64,000 bases of DNA from Halospeciosus flavus (GCF_029814175.1 NZ_CP122312.1:3038001-3102000); one strand, 5' to 3'. Positions 27,003 through 36,010 are shown, numbered from the stretch's first letter. Notes: generated by a model from the letters alone, not told the origin. Translations and numbers: made by a program.

Positions 27003-27470
27003 TTATTCCTCCTCCTCAGGTTCTTCGAGGACGAGTTCGACGTCCACTTCCGGCGTGTTCCAGGCTGACGCGCGACCCATCGCGCGGGGCTTGCGTCCCT
27101 GGACCTCGCCGACCTTGTGGGGTGCGACGTGCTTGATGACCATCGACTCGCCGTCGAAGCCCTGCTGGTCCGCGTTGTTGGTGCCGTTGCGGAGCAGGTC
27201 CTGGAAGGCCTTGCTGGCCTTCTCGGGGTAACGACCCGCGTCCCATCCGTCGATGTCGCCCTTGTGGCCGACACCGGAGTTGTGCTGCTTGAACGGGACG
27301 GACTGTTCCTCGTCGATGACCGCGTCGAGGAACTCCTGGGCTTCGGCGACGGTCTTGCCCTTGATGGCCTTCGAGATGGCCTTGCTGTGCTTCAGGCTGA
27401 TCGCGCGCTCCCGGAGCATCGCGGTGGCGTTCACCTCCGGGTCGACGTCGACGCTGTAACTGATTCCCAT
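27003..27470 (-). CDS. rpl22: Large-subunit ribosomal protein uL22
   Basis: A 155-residue 50S exit-tunnel protein. It has ISLKHSKAISKAIKGKTVAEA near residue 26, GIDGWDAGRYP-type region near residue 73 and KPRAMGRASAWNTPEVDVELV near residue 125. It ends in acidic residues. The start MGISYSVDVDPEVNA agrees with archaeal homologues. Confidence 0.97.
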   Translation of the reverse strand: MGISYSVDVDPEVNATAMLRERAISLKHSKAISKAIKGKTVAEAQEFLDAVIDEEQSVPFKQHNSGVGHKGDIDGWDAGRYPEKASKAFQDLLRNGTNNADQQGFDGESMVIKHVAPHKVGEVQGRKPRAMGRASAWNTPEVDVELVLEEPEEEE

Positions 27471-27473
27471 GGT

Positions 27474-27896
27474 TTACTTGAGCGGCACGAACTTCGAGGA
27501 ACGGGTCGCGCCGATACCCGCCTGCCCGTGCTCGACCGACGTCCGCGTGAGCTGGAACTCGCCGAGGTAGTGCCCGATCATCTCGGGTTCGACCTCGACG
27601 CGTCCGAACTCGTTGCCGTCGTAGACCGCGAAGGTGAGACCAACAAACTCCGGGAGCACCGGCATGTCGCGCAGGTGCGTCCGGATGGGGTTGTTGGCCG
27701 TCTCCTCGGCGGTCCGGTTGCGGGCCTTCTCGAGCACTTTCTGGTGCTCGTCGGAGAGACCACGGGTGATGGTTCGCCGCTGGCGTGCGGGGAGCAGTTC
27801 CGCGACTTCCTCCAGGCTCATCTCCTGCAGTTCGTCGAGGTCGTAGCCGCGGTAGGTGAACTCACCTTCGCGGCCGGTACGGTATTCCGTGCTCAT
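27474..27896 (-). CDS. rps19: Small-subunit ribosomal protein uS19
   Basis: A 140-residue protein of the 30S head. The C-terminal signature [20 protein letters not shown] followed by [15 protein letters not shown] is complete. It lies between L2 and L22 with 3-base gaps. Confidence 0.97.
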   Translation of the reverse strand: MSTEYRTGREGEFTYRGYDLDELQEMSLEEVAELLPARQRRTITRGLSDEHQKVLEKARNRTAEETANNPIRTHLRDMPVLPEFVGLTFAVYDGNEFGRVEVEPEMIGHYLGEFQLTRTSVEHGQAGIGATRSSKFVPLK

Positions 27897-27899
27897 GGT

Positions 27900-28625
27900 T
27901 TACTTGTTGCCTCCGCGGCCGGTGCGGCGGGAACCGATGTCCCCAACCTTGCGGCCCGGCGGCGCGTTCTTCGAGACGGACTTGGGCTTGCCGGGGTGCT
28001 GGCGGCCACCGCCACCGAAGGGGTGGTCGACGGCGTTCATCGCGACACCACGGACGCGGGGCCACTTCGTCCCGCGAGTCTTCATCTTGTGGTGCTTGTT
28101 GCCGGCCTTGACGAACGGCTTCTCGGTACGGCCACCGCCCGCGACCACGCCGATGGTGGCGCGGCAGTCGGGCGAGAGCCGCTTCATCTCGCCGCTCGGC
28201 AGTTGGACGACCGCGGCGTCGCGCTCGTGGGTGATGAGGTCCGCGCTCACACCCGAGGATCGAGCGAACTTACCGCCGTCGCCGGGGCTGCTCTCGACGT
28301 TGGAGACGGGGACGCCCTCGGGGATCTCTCCCAGTGGGAGCGTGTTCCCCGGCTCGATGGAGGCGGAGACGCCGACTTCGATGCGGTCGCCCACACCGAC
28401 GCCTTCCGGCGCGAGGACGAGACGCTTGTCACCGTCCTCGAACTCGACGTTCGCGACGGGCGCGCTGCGGGCGGGGTCGTGTTCGATGTCGACGACCTCG
28501 CCGGCGAGCACGTCCTGTTCGCCCTCGGAGTCCTTGTGCGACAGTTCGGCCTTGTATCGGTGCGACGGTGCACGGAACGTGGAGGTCCCGCGACCGCGTC
28601 GTTGACCTTGGATTCTGCGTCCCAT
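27900..28625 (-). CDS. rpl2: Large-subunit ribosomal protein uL2
   Basis: The 241-residue protein contributes to the peptidyl-transferase centre. The C-terminal motif [16 protein letters not shown] (about residues 190-205) with the functionally important His is present. The start [20 protein letters not shown] fixes ATG 28625; the frame extends upstream into L23 but that part is shadow sequence. Confidence 0.97.
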   Translation of the reverse strand: MGRRIQGQRRGRGTSTFRAPSHRYKAELSHKDSEGEQDVLAGEVVDIEHDPARSAPVANVEFEDGDKRLVLAPEGVGVGDRIEVGVSASIEPGNTLPLGEIPEGVPVSNVESSPGDGGKFARSSGVSADLITHERDAAVVQLPSGEMKRLSPDCRATIGVVAGGGRTEKPFVKAGNKHHKMKTRGTKWPRVRGVAMNAVDHPFGGGGRQHPGKPKSVSKNAPPGRKVGDIGSRRTGRGGNK

Positions 28626-28627
28626 TG

Positions 28628-28888
28628 TTAGAATACCCCGATGCGGGAGGCGACGTCCTGGGCGTCGTCTTCCTCGGAGAGGGCGACGACGGCCTTCTTC
28701 TTGCCCTTGGCCGTGACCTGCGTGTTGACGTCGTCGACGGTGACGTCGTACTGCTCGGAGACGGCCTCGGCGATCTCGGGCTTCGTGGCGTCGAGGGAGA
28801 CGATGAACTGGAGCTTGTTCTCGAAGTCCATGTCGTTCATCGCCTTCTCGGTGACGAGGGGGTAGTCGATGACGTCGAAGGCGCTCAT
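28628..28888 (-). CDS. rpl23: Large-subunit ribosomal protein uL23
   Basis: An 86-residue exit-tunnel protein that forms the docking site for SRP and chaperones. [19 protein letters not shown] and the C-terminal [15 protein letters not shown] are typical. It overlaps L4 by ATGA. Confidence 0.97.
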   Translation of the reverse strand: MSAFDVIDYPLVTEKAMNDMDFENKLQFIVSLDATKPEIAEAVSEQYDVTVDDVNTQVTAKGKKKAVVALSEEDDAQDVASRIGVF

Positions 28889-29637
28889 CGGTCAGCCACC
28901 TCCTCGACGGCACTCTCGGTCCAGATGGTAAGTCGACCCGCGTCCGCGCCGGGTGCGAGGTCCTCTGCGTTGACCTCTCGGGCGGTCGCGACGTCGGCGC
29001 CCGCGAGGTTGCGGGCGGCCCGGGACGGGCCGGTCTCGCCGGACGTGACGAAGAGGATCGACTTCGGCTCGCGGTACTTGCGACCGCGGAGCTTCCCCTG
29101 GCCGGCGCGAACCTTGCGGTTCTCGTCGGCGCGTTCGACGTCCTCGTAGACGCCGAGCGCTTCGAGGAGGTCGACGACCTCCTGGGTCTTCACGAGGTCC
29201 GCGAAGTCGTCGGAGACGACCAGCGGGAGGTCGAGGTCCTCGTCGAAGCGGTGACCGCGCTCGGCGACCAGTTCCGCGTCGGCCGTCGCGGCGACGGCGC
29301 TCCGGATGGCGGCCTTGCGCTCCTTGTCGTTGACGTTCAGCGAGTGGTCCTTCTCGGCTTTCGGCGGGTGAGCCTTCCGGCCACCGACCGTCTGAGGGAC
29401 GCGGGCGCCCTGTCCCTCGCTGCGAGGAACGTGGGCCATCCCGCGGCCGGAGCCGAACGACTCGGCGGACGTGCGGAGCCCCGCGTACTCGTCGGCGCCG
29501 TAGTCCTGTTTTCGGTTGGCCTGCGCGGCGAGGACGGCTCGCTTGATGAGGTCCGTGCGGACCTGCTCCCCGAAGACGTCGGGGAGATCGAGCGTGCCGG
29601 CTTCCTCGCCGTCGAGGCTGCGTACGGTTGCCTGCAT
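28885..29637 (-). CDS. rpl4: Large-subunit ribosomal protein uL4
   Basis: A 250-residue 50S protein whose loop reaches into the exit tunnel. Family signatures are [19 protein letters not shown] near residue 35 and [19 protein letters not shown] near residue 63, with [18 protein letters not shown] in the second half. It is followed by L23 with a four-base overlap. Confidence 0.97.
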   Translation of the reverse strand: MQATVRSLDGEEAGTLDLPDVFGEQVRTDLIKRAVLAAQANRKQDYGADEYAGLRTSAESFGSGRGMAHVPRSEGQGARVPQTVGGRKAHPPKAEKDHSLNVNDKERKAAIRSAVAATADAELVAERGHRFDEDLDLPLVVSDDFADLVKTQEVVDLLEALGVYEDVERADENRKVRAGQGKLRGRKYREPKSILFVTSGETGPSRAARNLAGADVATAREVNAEDLAPGADAGRLTIWTESAVEEVADR

Positions 29638-29640
29638 GGT

Positions 29641-30651
29641 TTATCCTTGGTTGGAAGTGGTGCTGACGTAGCGCACCTCGGGATCGAGGCGCGGCGATTC
29701 GCTCGGGCGGACTGCCGGGCGGAAGCGCAGGAGGCGCTGGTCCGGGCCGGGCAGCGAGCCCTTCACGAGAGTGTAGGGCCCGGAGACTTCGCCGTAGTTG
29801 ACGAAGCCGCCGTCGGGATTGACGTTCTCCTCTTCACCGAAGTCGAGGATACGCTTGTTGAGTTCCGTGCGCTGGTGGTACCCCATCTGACCCTGCTGGG
29901 GAACGGTCGAGCGAACGCGGCTCGGGTTCCACGGGCCGAGGTTACCGATGCGACGGCGCCATCCCTGGCGCTTGTGCTTGCCCTTACGCTTCTGGACGCC
30001 CCATCGCTTGACGGGACCTTGGGTACCCTTCCCCTTGGTGACGCCAGCGACGTCCGCGAACTCGCCGGCGCGGAAGACGTCGCCGAACTCGTGGACACCG
30101 CCGTCGTCGAGGAGGTCGAGGGCGAAGTCGGCGCGGTCCTGGACGGAGCCGCCGCCGACCCGCGTCTCCATGACGTCGGGTTTGGTTTTCGGGACGCTCT
30201 TGATGTCGCCGGGGGACGTGTGCGTGATGACACGGACGTCCGCGACGTCACCGTTTTCGAGCGCCTCTTCCAGTTCGTCTCGGTTGCTACCAGGTTCGCT
30301 GGGAACGTCGAGGGTGCGGTCGAGTTCCTCGGAGAGGTCCTCGCCCCACACCTCGGTGATCGGCTTCTGGCCGTACGGCGTGTCCTCGTAGACACGCACG
30401 GCGGCCGCGCGCATCGGCGGCGTCTCGACGATGGTGACGGGAACGGTCTCCTCCATCCCCTCGGTGGGGGTGTTGGGTTCGTCGTTCACCATCACGACGT
30501 GAGACATACCGGCCTTGTAGCCGGCGAAGCCCTGTAGTGCGGGCTGTCCGTCGTCCTCGGGCCAGCTGTTGAACCGAGGCACCTCGCTGGTCGCGCGCTT
30601 GCGGGGACCGAACCCCAGCGACCCTTTGCGTGGTCTGTTTGGCTGTGGCAT
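29641..30651 (-). CDS. rpl3: Large-subunit ribosomal protein uL3
   Basis: A 336-residue archaeal uL3 with the N-terminal MPQPNRPRKGSLGFGPRKRA and the central loop QGPVKRWGVQKRKGKHKRQG near residue 205 that approaches the peptidyl-transferase centre. It opens the ribosomal part of the S10-type operon and follows the SPOUT gene by 6 bases. Confidence 0.97.
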   Translation of the reverse strand: MPQPNRPRKGSLGFGPRKRATSEVPRFNSWPEDDGQPALQGFAGYKAGMSHVVMVNDEPNTPTEGMEETVPVTIVETPPMRAAAVRVYEDTPYGQKPITEVWGEDLSEELDRTLDVPSEPGSNRDELEEALENGDVADVRVITHTSPGDIKSVPKTKPDVMETRVGGGSVQDRADFALDLLDDGGVHEFGDVFRAGEFADVAGVTKGKGTQGPVKRWGVQKRKGKHKRQGWRRRIGNLGPWNPSRVRSTVPQQGQMGYHQRTELNKRILDFGEEENVNPDGGFVNYGEVSGPYTLVKGSLPGPDQRLLRFRPAVRPSESPRLDPEVRYVSTTSNQG

Positions 30652-30657
30652 CGTTTT

Positions 30658-31500
30658 TCACTCCGTGAGCGTGAGGCAATTGAGGGACGCGAACATCGCT
30701 TCTTCAGTTCGCACCACCTCGCTGCCCTGGTTCGGGAGGGTGTTGAGCCAGCAGTCGAATCGTGTGGGTGCGTCGGTGCCGGGGCCGTCCTCGCCGACCG
30801 TCGCGGGGTCGATGTCGAGGATTTCGGGTAATCCTCGACCCGGTGCCCCGAAGGCGACGGTCAGCCCGTCTCGCCCGTGGGCCACGTGGTCTGGCAGGGT
30901 CGACGCCGAAATCGGCGTCCCGTGCCTGGACGTGGCGACGCGGTAGCCCGCGTCGGGGCGAGTGAGGGCGTCCCCGATGGCCGTGCGTTCCACTCGGAAA
31001 CCGAGTGGGCTCGTGTCCACGAGTTTCGCACGGACCGGTCGTCGCGAAGAGACCCTGATGGTAACGCGCTCCCCCTCCTCGACCTCCATGTCCGGAGGTG
31101 TGTGGAGGGAGATTGGGTGTTGCAGACCGCAATTGACCCGAACGCGCCCGTCAGATCCGACCTTGGTCACTATCCCTTCTCGTAACGACCCAGACCCGCT
31201 CGAGTCTGAGCCGGTCCATGACGAGAGGCGGAGCGGCGGCAGGATGCCGGCGTACTCCAGTTCGTCGCGCGTGCCGAAAGCCTCCTTTCGGAGGTACGGC
31301 GGCGTCGCGGCGTACCGCAAGACTGCGTCGACGAACCCGCCGCCCCACTTCCGCTCGCCGTCTTCGTCGTCGAAGACGGTGAGTCGGTCCATCCGGAAGA
31401 CCGTCGCCGCGCGGGCGACGTAACCGAGTTTGCGAGTTGCCTCGCGTTTGTCCTCGGCCTCCCGAACGAGGGACGACGGCACGAGTACGCTGCGTGTCAT
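30658..31500 (-). CDS. Putative SPOUT RNA methyltransferase (COG2106 type)
   Basis: The 280-residue protein matches the archaeal SPOUT (trefoil-knot) family whose genes start the S10 operon and which is predicted to methylate RNA, possibly uridine N3. The N-terminal VLVPSSLVREAEDKREATRK segment, the PPYLRKEAFG motif near residue 70 and the C-terminal knot region FDCWLNTLPNQGSEVVRTEEA are present. An OB-like insertion occupies about residues 105-165. ATG 31500 was chosen because upstream sequence in the same frame reads as non-coding. Confidence 0.85.
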   Translation of the reverse strand: MTRSVLVPSSLVREAEDKREATRKLGYVARAATVFRMDRLTVFDDEDGERKWGGGFVDAVLRYAATPPYLRKEAFGTRDELEYAGILPPLRLSSWTGSDSSGSGSLREGIVTKVGSDGRVRVNCGLQHPISLHTPPDMEVEEGERVTIRVSSRRPVRAKLVDTSPLGFRVERTAIGDALTRPDAGYRVATSRHGTPISASTLPDHVAHGRDGLTVAFGAPGRGLPEILDIDPATVGEDGPGTDAPTRFDCWLNTLPNQGSEVVRTEEAMFASLNCLTLTE

Positions 31501-31555
31501 GCCGTTTCGCGTCCACGTCTCGTCACGAGACTGTACCGAGTATACCGAGGGCGGA

Positions 31556-31562
31556 CCTAAAA
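31556..31562 (-). promoter_or_regulatory. TATA-like box for the S10/spc ribosomal run
   Basis: On the minus strand the sequence reads TTTTAGG in the context CCCTTTTAGGTCC, about 58 bases before the SPOUT ATG. This predicts a short leader of roughly 30 bases. It is the only good box in the 307-base gap between the SPOUT gene and the tRNA-Gly pair. No other gene is visible in that gap. Confidence 0.5.
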
Positions 31563-31765
31563 GGGTGACGTTTCCTCGCGGGGGCTGAGACGCCGTCTCA
31601 CGGCCGTTCCTGGCGGTTTCGGTGTGAGGGTCTTTCACGCGGATTTCGCTCACGACGCCGATACGACATATCGTGTTGTACTCGCGCGTACGCGAGGAGG
31701 AATTTCGGGCGACGGCGTCGCCCCCGACGTGCGGCGGAGTGTCGTACGGCACGGCGATTCGGAAG

Positions 31766-31774
31766 TCTTATTCC
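31766..31774 (+). promoter_or_regulatory. TATA-like box for the tRNA-Gly pair
   Basis: TCTTATTCC lies about 38 bases before the first tRNA-Gly gene. A second weak box (GGCTTAGAG, 31782-31790) lies closer. Both are compatible with a short 5' leader that RNase P would remove. Confidence 0.35.
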
Positions 31775-31807
31775 TGCCCCTCGGCTTAGAGTGTAGTGTA
31801 GAGACGG

Positions 31808-31878
31808 GCGCTGGTAGTGTAGTGGTATCACGTGACCTTGCCATGGTCACAACCTGGGTTCAAATCCCAGCCAGCGCA
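31808..31878 (+). tRNA. tRNA-Gly (GCC), copy 1
   Basis: The acceptor stem GCGCTGG (31808-31814) pairs with CCAGCGC (31871-31877), with discriminator A at 31878. The anticodon stem TGACC/GGTCA encloses TTGCCAT, giving anticodon GCC. The T-arm reads GGGTTCAAATCCC. There is no intron and no encoded CCA. Confidence 0.95.
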
Positions 31879-31881
31879 TGC

Positions 31882-31952
31882 GCGTCGGTAGTGTAGTGGT
31901 ATCACGTGACCTTGCCATGGTCACAACCTGGGTTCAAATCCCAGCCGACGCA
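31882..31952 (+). tRNA. tRNA-Gly (GCC), copy 2
   Basis: This is a tandem copy three bases after the first. The acceptor stem is GCGTCGG/CCGACGC with discriminator A. The rest of the gene, including anticodon loop TTGCCAT and the D- and T-arms, is identical to copy 1. The two-position acceptor change is matched by compensating changes on the other strand, so both genes should fold. Confidence 0.95.
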
Positions 31953-32092
31953 TCTTTCTCGAACGCGGTGAGGTGAGTGCGGTGGACTCGAATCGGGGAG
32001 CAGCCTGCTTCGACCGTGGTTCGAATTCCGACGGAGCCGATGGCTCCGTCGGCGTTCCACTCACTCCGTTCACGGAACTCCCAGCCGACGCA
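31939..32092. repeat. Direct repeat of the tRNA-Gly 3' tail
   Basis: The 14-base 3' end of the second tRNA-Gly (TCCCAGCCGACGCA, 31939-31952) recurs exactly at 32079-32092. The following bases are also similar. The 126 bases between the copies hold an 11-base perfect stem (32028-32038 with 32042-32052) and a T-arm-like GGTTCGAATTCC. This has the form of an attL/attR pair around a nearly complete deletion. The remaining 150 bases up to the antiporter stop show nothing I can name. Confidence 0.65.
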
Positions 32093-32243
32093 CTTCTCCC
32101 GAACACGAACCCACCAGAGACGTCTGTGTCTCCTGCGTGTGCGGTATCTCCTCCTTTCGTCCACCGTGCGTCGTATCCCGACTTCTCCAGTTTCTACTCG
32201 ACGCCGTTCGACAGTCGAACCGTCGTACGGCTTCGACTGTTCC

Positions 32244-33164
32244 TCACACGAGGAACGTCGGTAGGTAGAGCACCAGACACGGAATCGCGAGCGTACGGTC
32301 GATCTCCTCGCGGGAGGCGAACGCGACGGTGATGGCTGCGGAGACGACGAGCATGTAGGCGATGCCGGGGAGGACCGTCGCGGATTCGGCGACGTGGACC
32401 TCGCCGAGCGCCGCGCCGACGCCCAGCGAGAACAGCGGGTCCGTGATGTTGCTGCCGAGGAGCGTCCCGACGGCGATCCCGCCGCGGTCGTTCCGGACGG
32501 CGGTGACGGCGACGACGATCTCGGGGAACGTCGTCCCGAGTCCGGTGACGACGCCGACGAGGTACTCCGGGATGCCGACGCTCAACGCGAAGGACTGACC
32601 GTAGGTGACGAGGAGGTGGCCCCCGACGACGACGGCACCGATGCCGACGGCGAGCAAGGCGAGCGCTCGCCTTCGCGTGTGTTCGGGGCGCTCGGAGAGG
32701 TGGTCCTGGTAGTCTTCGTGCTCGAAGAGCGCGTAGAGGAAGAGGACGTAGAGGGCGACCATCACCGCACCCTCGACGTGGGTAATCGTCCCGCCGGTGT
32801 AGACGACGCCGAGCATGACCGCCATCGCGGCGACCATCCCCGCTCCGTAGGCGCGGATCTTCTCGCGGGGGACGGCGATAGTGGAGACGAGACCGACGAC
32901 GCCGAGTCCGAGGGTGATCTGCGAGGTCGCGGAGCCGACGATGTGGCCGACGAGGAGTGCACCGGTGTCGTAGACGGCGGCGTACATCGAGGTGACGATC
33001 TCCGGGAGCGAACTCCCGACCGCGACGACGGTGACGCCGACGAAGAACGTCGAGACGCCGTAGAAGTCGGCGAGGGCACCGGCACCCTCGACGGCGCGGT
33101 CGGCGCCGTAGACGAGCGTCGACACACCGACGAGGACGAGGAGGAGTTCGACGACCGGATTCAT
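32244..33164 (-). CDS. Calcium/sodium:cation antiporter (CaCA family)
   Basis: The 306-residue membrane protein has about ten helices in two inverted halves. The ion-binding alpha-repeats are GSSLPEIVTS near residue 50 and GTTFPEIVVA near residue 210, each followed by a GS(A/N) half-motif (GHIVGSATSQI and GTLLGSNITDP). This is the YrbG-like branch that exchanges Ca2+ or another cation for Na+ or H+. Ion specificity is not set by sequence. Confidence 0.9.
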   Translation of the reverse strand: MNPVVELLLVLVGVSTLVYGADRAVEGAGALADFYGVSTFFVGVTVVAVGSSLPEIVTSMYAAVYDTGALLVGHIVGSATSQITLGLGVVGLVSTIAVPREKIRAYGAGMVAAMAVMLGVVYTGGTITHVEGAVMVALYVLFLYALFEHEDYQDHLSERPEHTRRRALALLAVGIGAVVVGGHLLVTYGQSFALSVGIPEYLVGVVTGLGTTFPEIVVAVTAVRNDRGGIAVGTLLGSNITDPLFSLGVGAALGEVHVAESATVLPGIAYMLVVSAAITVAFASREEIDRTLAIPCLVLYLPTFLV

Positions 33165-33218
33165 CTTCGGATGTGGAGGGTCGGGACGGGTCGCGGATAA
33201 AGGCTTTAGCCGGGCCGT

Positions 33219-33617
33219 TCAGACGAGCGTGACCTCGAAGGTGACGTCCTCGTCGGAACCGTCCTCGGAGACGGTCTCCGCGACCGAATTCGGTGAGCCG
33301 AGGACCGCGGATTCGAGTTTCTCGGCGTAGCTCGGCTCGCCGATGACGACGACCTCGGCGTCGCGGGCCTGGGCAGTTTCTTCGATGGTACCGGGCACGT
33401 CGGACGCCGTTCGGACGACGACTTCGCCGCGGAACTCGGGGAAGGAGAACCCAATGTCCTCGCGGACGTCCGACTCCGTGGTCCGTCCGCCGCCGGTGTC
33501 GACGTGGAGGACGGTCACGTCGGCGTCCGAGCGCTCGGCGGCGACGTGGAGCGCCCGCTCGACGACCTCGACGTCACGTTCCGTGAGTGGGTAGTCGACG
33601 CTCGCGATGACGGTCAT
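33219..33617 (-). CDS. UspA-like protein
   Basis: A 132-residue protein with the alternating strand-helix pattern of the universal stress family: MTVIASVDYPL, then DVTVLHVD near residue 34, and AEVVVIGEPSYAEKLESAVLGSPNSVAETV near residues 86-116. The ATP-binding G-x2-G-x9-G-S/T pattern is only partly kept (VIGEPS...LGSPNS), so nucleotide binding is uncertain. It lies 54 bases upstream of the antiporter on the same strand and may be co-expressed. Confidence 0.75.
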   Translation of the reverse strand: MTVIASVDYPLTERDVEVVERALHVAAERSDADVTVLHVDTGGGRTTESDVREDIGFSFPEFRGEVVVRTASDVPGTIEETAQARDAEVVVIGEPSYAEKLESAVLGSPNSVAETVSEDGSDEDVTFEVTLV

Positions 33618-33671
33618 CGACCGGACGGTGGAGGGCCACGTAAATGAGTCTTCTCGCGTGTCGCCGCTCTC

Positions 33672-34493
33672 TCAGTCCCCGCCCGAGACGACGCCGGCGG
33701 TGAACTCGCGGAGCGGCGCCCGGAGCGTGTAGGCGGGCGTCCGGAGGACGATGGGCGTCGCGGGGGTCAGTCCGGAGAACTTCAGGTGGAGGTGGTAGCT
33801 CCCGTCCGAACGGATGGGGGCGGCCTCCTGCTGGTCCGTCTCGGGTTCCTCGGCCCACGCGTACTCGCCGGCGTACTTCGAGGGGACCTGTCCCTCGATT
33901 TGGTAGCCCGCGGGCGTGCGGTCGAGGTGCGTCCCACGCATCGGGTAGCCCTGCCGGTGCCACGCCCAGAACCCCTCGTCGATGACGTAGACGTTCTCGT
34001 AGCCGCGCTCTTGGAGGGCGGCCGCACGCAACGAGGAGAGGTGGTGTGGACAGCCACAGTAGCAGATCACTCGGTCGCCCTTCGGCCAGTCGAGGACCGG
34101 GTCGGAACCCGACTGCTCGCCGGCGGGGCTGTTGACCGCACCGTAGACGTGCGAGGCCTCGAACTGCGTCTGACCGCGCGCGTCGGCGAAGCGCGCCTCC
34201 CGACGGGCGTACCAGTAGTGGGCGACGTCGAGTGGGACGAGCGTCACCGTCTGCCCCTCGACGTCGAGCGACTCGAAACGCGACTCGTCGACCGACCGCT
34301 TCGTCGGCGTCCCGCCCATCCCCTTCGGTGGTCGGCCGTCGTCGGGGTTCTGGTCCGCGGGGTAGTCGCCGTTCGTCTGGTAGTCGGGCGTGCCGCCGCT
34401 GCCGCCACTGCCGCTTCCGCCGAACCCGGAACACCCGGCGACGCCAGCGAGAGAGACTGCGGTCGTCGTCGCGAGGAACTCGCGTCGTTGCAT
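33672..34493 (-). CDS. Rhodanese-domain lipoprotein (Tat-exported)
   Basis: The 273-residue protein starts with a twin-arginine signal QRREFLATTTAVSLAGVAG followed by lipobox Cys21, so it should be exported folded and anchored by lipid. Residues 25-60 are a Gly/Ser/Pro linker. A single rhodanese domain spans about 75-180 with a Cys-rich active loop (Cys144, Cys146, Cys148 in CYCGCPHH). The C-terminal about 80 residues are a beta-rich region with HLHLKFSG. Sulfur transfer outside the cell is inferred. Confidence 0.85.
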   Translation of the reverse strand: MQRREFLATTTAVSLAGVAGCSGFGGSGSGGSGGTPDYQTNGDYPADQNPDDGRPPKGMGGTPTKRSVDESRFESLDVEGQTVTLVPLDVAHYWYARREARFADARGQTQFEASHVYGAVNSPAGEQSGSDPVLDWPKGDRVICYCGCPHHLSSLRAAALQERGYENVYVIDEGFWAWHRQGYPMRGTHLDRTPAGYQIEGQVPSKYAGEYAWAEEPETDQQEAAPIRSDGSYHLHLKFSGLTPATPIVLRTPAYTLRAPLREFTAGVVSGGD

Positions 34494-34540
34494 GGTCGAA
34501 GAGAGGGACCACTCCCTCGTAGGCGTGTCGCCGCCCGGGT

Positions 34541-34562
34541 CCCCCGGAAGACTCTCCGGGGG
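34541..34562. promoter_or_regulatory. Perfect hairpin between divergent genes
   Basis: CCCCCGGA (34541-34548) and TCCGGGGG (34555-34562) form an 8-base stem around AGACTC. It lies in the 106-base divergent gap between the rhodanese and FAH-family genes, about 48 bases from one start and 37 from the other. It could be a shared operator. Confidence 0.35.
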
Positions 34563-34599
34563 CCGAGTCTTCATGTAGCCGGGCCGAATCCGCGTAGAT

Positions 34600-35322
34600 A
34601 TGCGACTCGCACGCGCACAGACGCCGGACGGTATCGTCTCCGGCCAGTACGACGACGGCACACTCGAAACCGAGGACGAGACCTACGAGGTCGGCGAGGA
34701 CGCGGAACTCCTCGCTCCCTGTCGCCCCTCCGCGATGTACTGTGTGGGGCGCAACTACGCGGCGACGCTCGACCAGATGGACTACGAGCGTCCCGAGGAA
34801 CCGGACTTCTTCATCAAGCCCCCGGTGTCGGTCATCGGCCCGAACGAGCCGATCCAGTACCCGACGTTCTCCGAGGAGGTTACCTACGCCGGCGAACTCG
34901 CCGTCGTCATCGACGAGAAGTGCAAGAACGTCGCCGAGGACGAGGTCGACGACGTGATTCGCGGCTACACCATCATGAACGACGTCGACGCCCTCGACCA
35001 ACCCGGCCGAACCGCCAGGAAAGCTTTCGACGGCTCCGGCCCGCTCGGCCCGTGGGTCGAGACGGACCTCGACCCCACTGGTATCGACATGCGCACCGAG
35101 ATCAACGGCGAGGAACGGCAGAACTCCAACACCGAGTTGATGCTGTTCGAGCCACGGGAGATCGTCTCCTTCCTCTCCGAGCGCTTCACCTTCCTGCCGG
35201 GCGACGTCGTCGCGTTCGGTAGTCCAGCCAACCCCGGCGAGATCGAACCCGGCGACGAGATCGAGATCACCTACGAGGGCGTCGGGACCCTCCGAAACAC
35301 GGTCACCGAACCCGAAGACTGA
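34600..35322 (+). CDS. Fumarylacetoacetate hydrolase-family protein
   Basis: A 240-residue metal-dependent enzyme of the FAH superfamily, which cleaves carbon-carbon bonds in acylpyruvates or decarboxylates oxaloacetate-like acids. The core starts at YCVGRNYAATLDQM near residue 47, FFIKPPVSVIG near 70, and the acidic metal ligands lie in YAGELAVVID near 97 and YTIMNDVDALDQ near 124. The AFGSPANPGEIEPGD C-terminal loop is intact. Substrate is unknown. Confidence 0.88.
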   Translation: MRLARAQTPDGIVSGQYDDGTLETEDETYEVGEDAELLAPCRPSAMYCVGRNYAATLDQMDYERPEEPDFFIKPPVSVIGPNEPIQYPTFSEEVTYAGELAVVIDEKCKNVAEDEVDDVIRGYTIMNDVDALDQPGRTARKAFDGSGPLGPWVETDLDPTGIDMRTEINGEERQNSNTELMLFEPREIVSFLSERFTFLPGDVVAFGSPANPGEIEPGDEIEITYEGVGTLRNTVTEPED

Positions 35323-35325
35323 GGC

Positions 35326-36000
35326 TCAGCGCCACGGCGGCGCGGGGTCGACGAGTCCGTGCAGCGAGTCGAGGGTCCACGTCGCCGCTTGCTCGGGCGG
35401 TGTCGCGTCCGCCGAGTCGGGCACCCACACGGAGGCGAGTCCCGCCGCGTGCGCACCCGCGACGTCGGACGACGCGGAGTTCCCGACGTGGACCGCCCGG
35501 TCGGCGCCGACGCCGAGGTCGGCCAGCGCCCGCTCGAACGGTTCGCGTTCGGGCTTGGCGGCCGTCTCGTCGCCCGCATAGACGACCGTCTCGAAGCGGT
35601 CTTCGAGACCGGCACCCACCAACTTCTGTGCCTGCATCCCGGCGTCGCCGTTGGTCACGAGTCCGAGCCGGTGGTCCGCCGCGAGGGCGTCGAGCGCTTC
35701 GTCGGCGCCCGGACACAGGCGGACTCGCGAGTGGTCGCGCTCGGCGGCGAAGGCGTCGGCTACCGCCCGGCCGAGGTCGGGGTCGTGGCCCTCGTCGGCG
35801 GCGATGGCGGCGAAACAGCGCGAGCGGAGGTCGTCGATGCCGTCGCTCTCCTCGACGAACTCGGCGTACCGCTCGAAGTACGCGTCGACGGAGAACAGCG
35901 GGTCCACGCCGACGTCGGCGAACGCCGCGTCGAGCACCTCGCCGGGGCCGCGTTCGTAGGTGACGAGCGTGTCGTCCAGGTCGAAGAGGACGGCGTCCAT
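35326..36000 (-). CDS. HAD-family hydrolase
   Basis: The 224-residue protein has motif I DLDDTL with nucleophile Asp7 and acid/base Asp9, motif II TNGDA near residue 121, the Lys of KPEREPFERAL near 152 and motif IV VGNSASSDVAGA near 170. The cap is a C1-type helical bundle. It is likely a small-molecule phosphatase. It follows the 36011 gene by 10 bases and ends 3 bases from the convergent FAH-family gene. Confidence 0.88.
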   Translation of the reverse strand: MDAVLFDLDDTLVTYERGPGEVLDAAFADVGVDPLFSVDAYFERYAEFVEESDGIDDLRSRCFAAIAADEGHDPDLGRAVADAFAAERDHSRVRLCPGADEALDALAADHRLGLVTNGDAGMQAQKLVGAGLEDRFETVVYAGDETAAKPEREPFERALADLGVGADRAVHVGNSASSDVAGAHAAGLASVWVPDSADATPPEQAATWTLDSLHGLVDPAPPWR

Positions 36001-36010
36001 CGCCAGTCTC

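Noticed and set aside
32011..32036. A second tRNA with the T-arm-like GGTTCGAATTCC
   Set aside because: No acceptor, D-arm or anticodon stem can be built around it.
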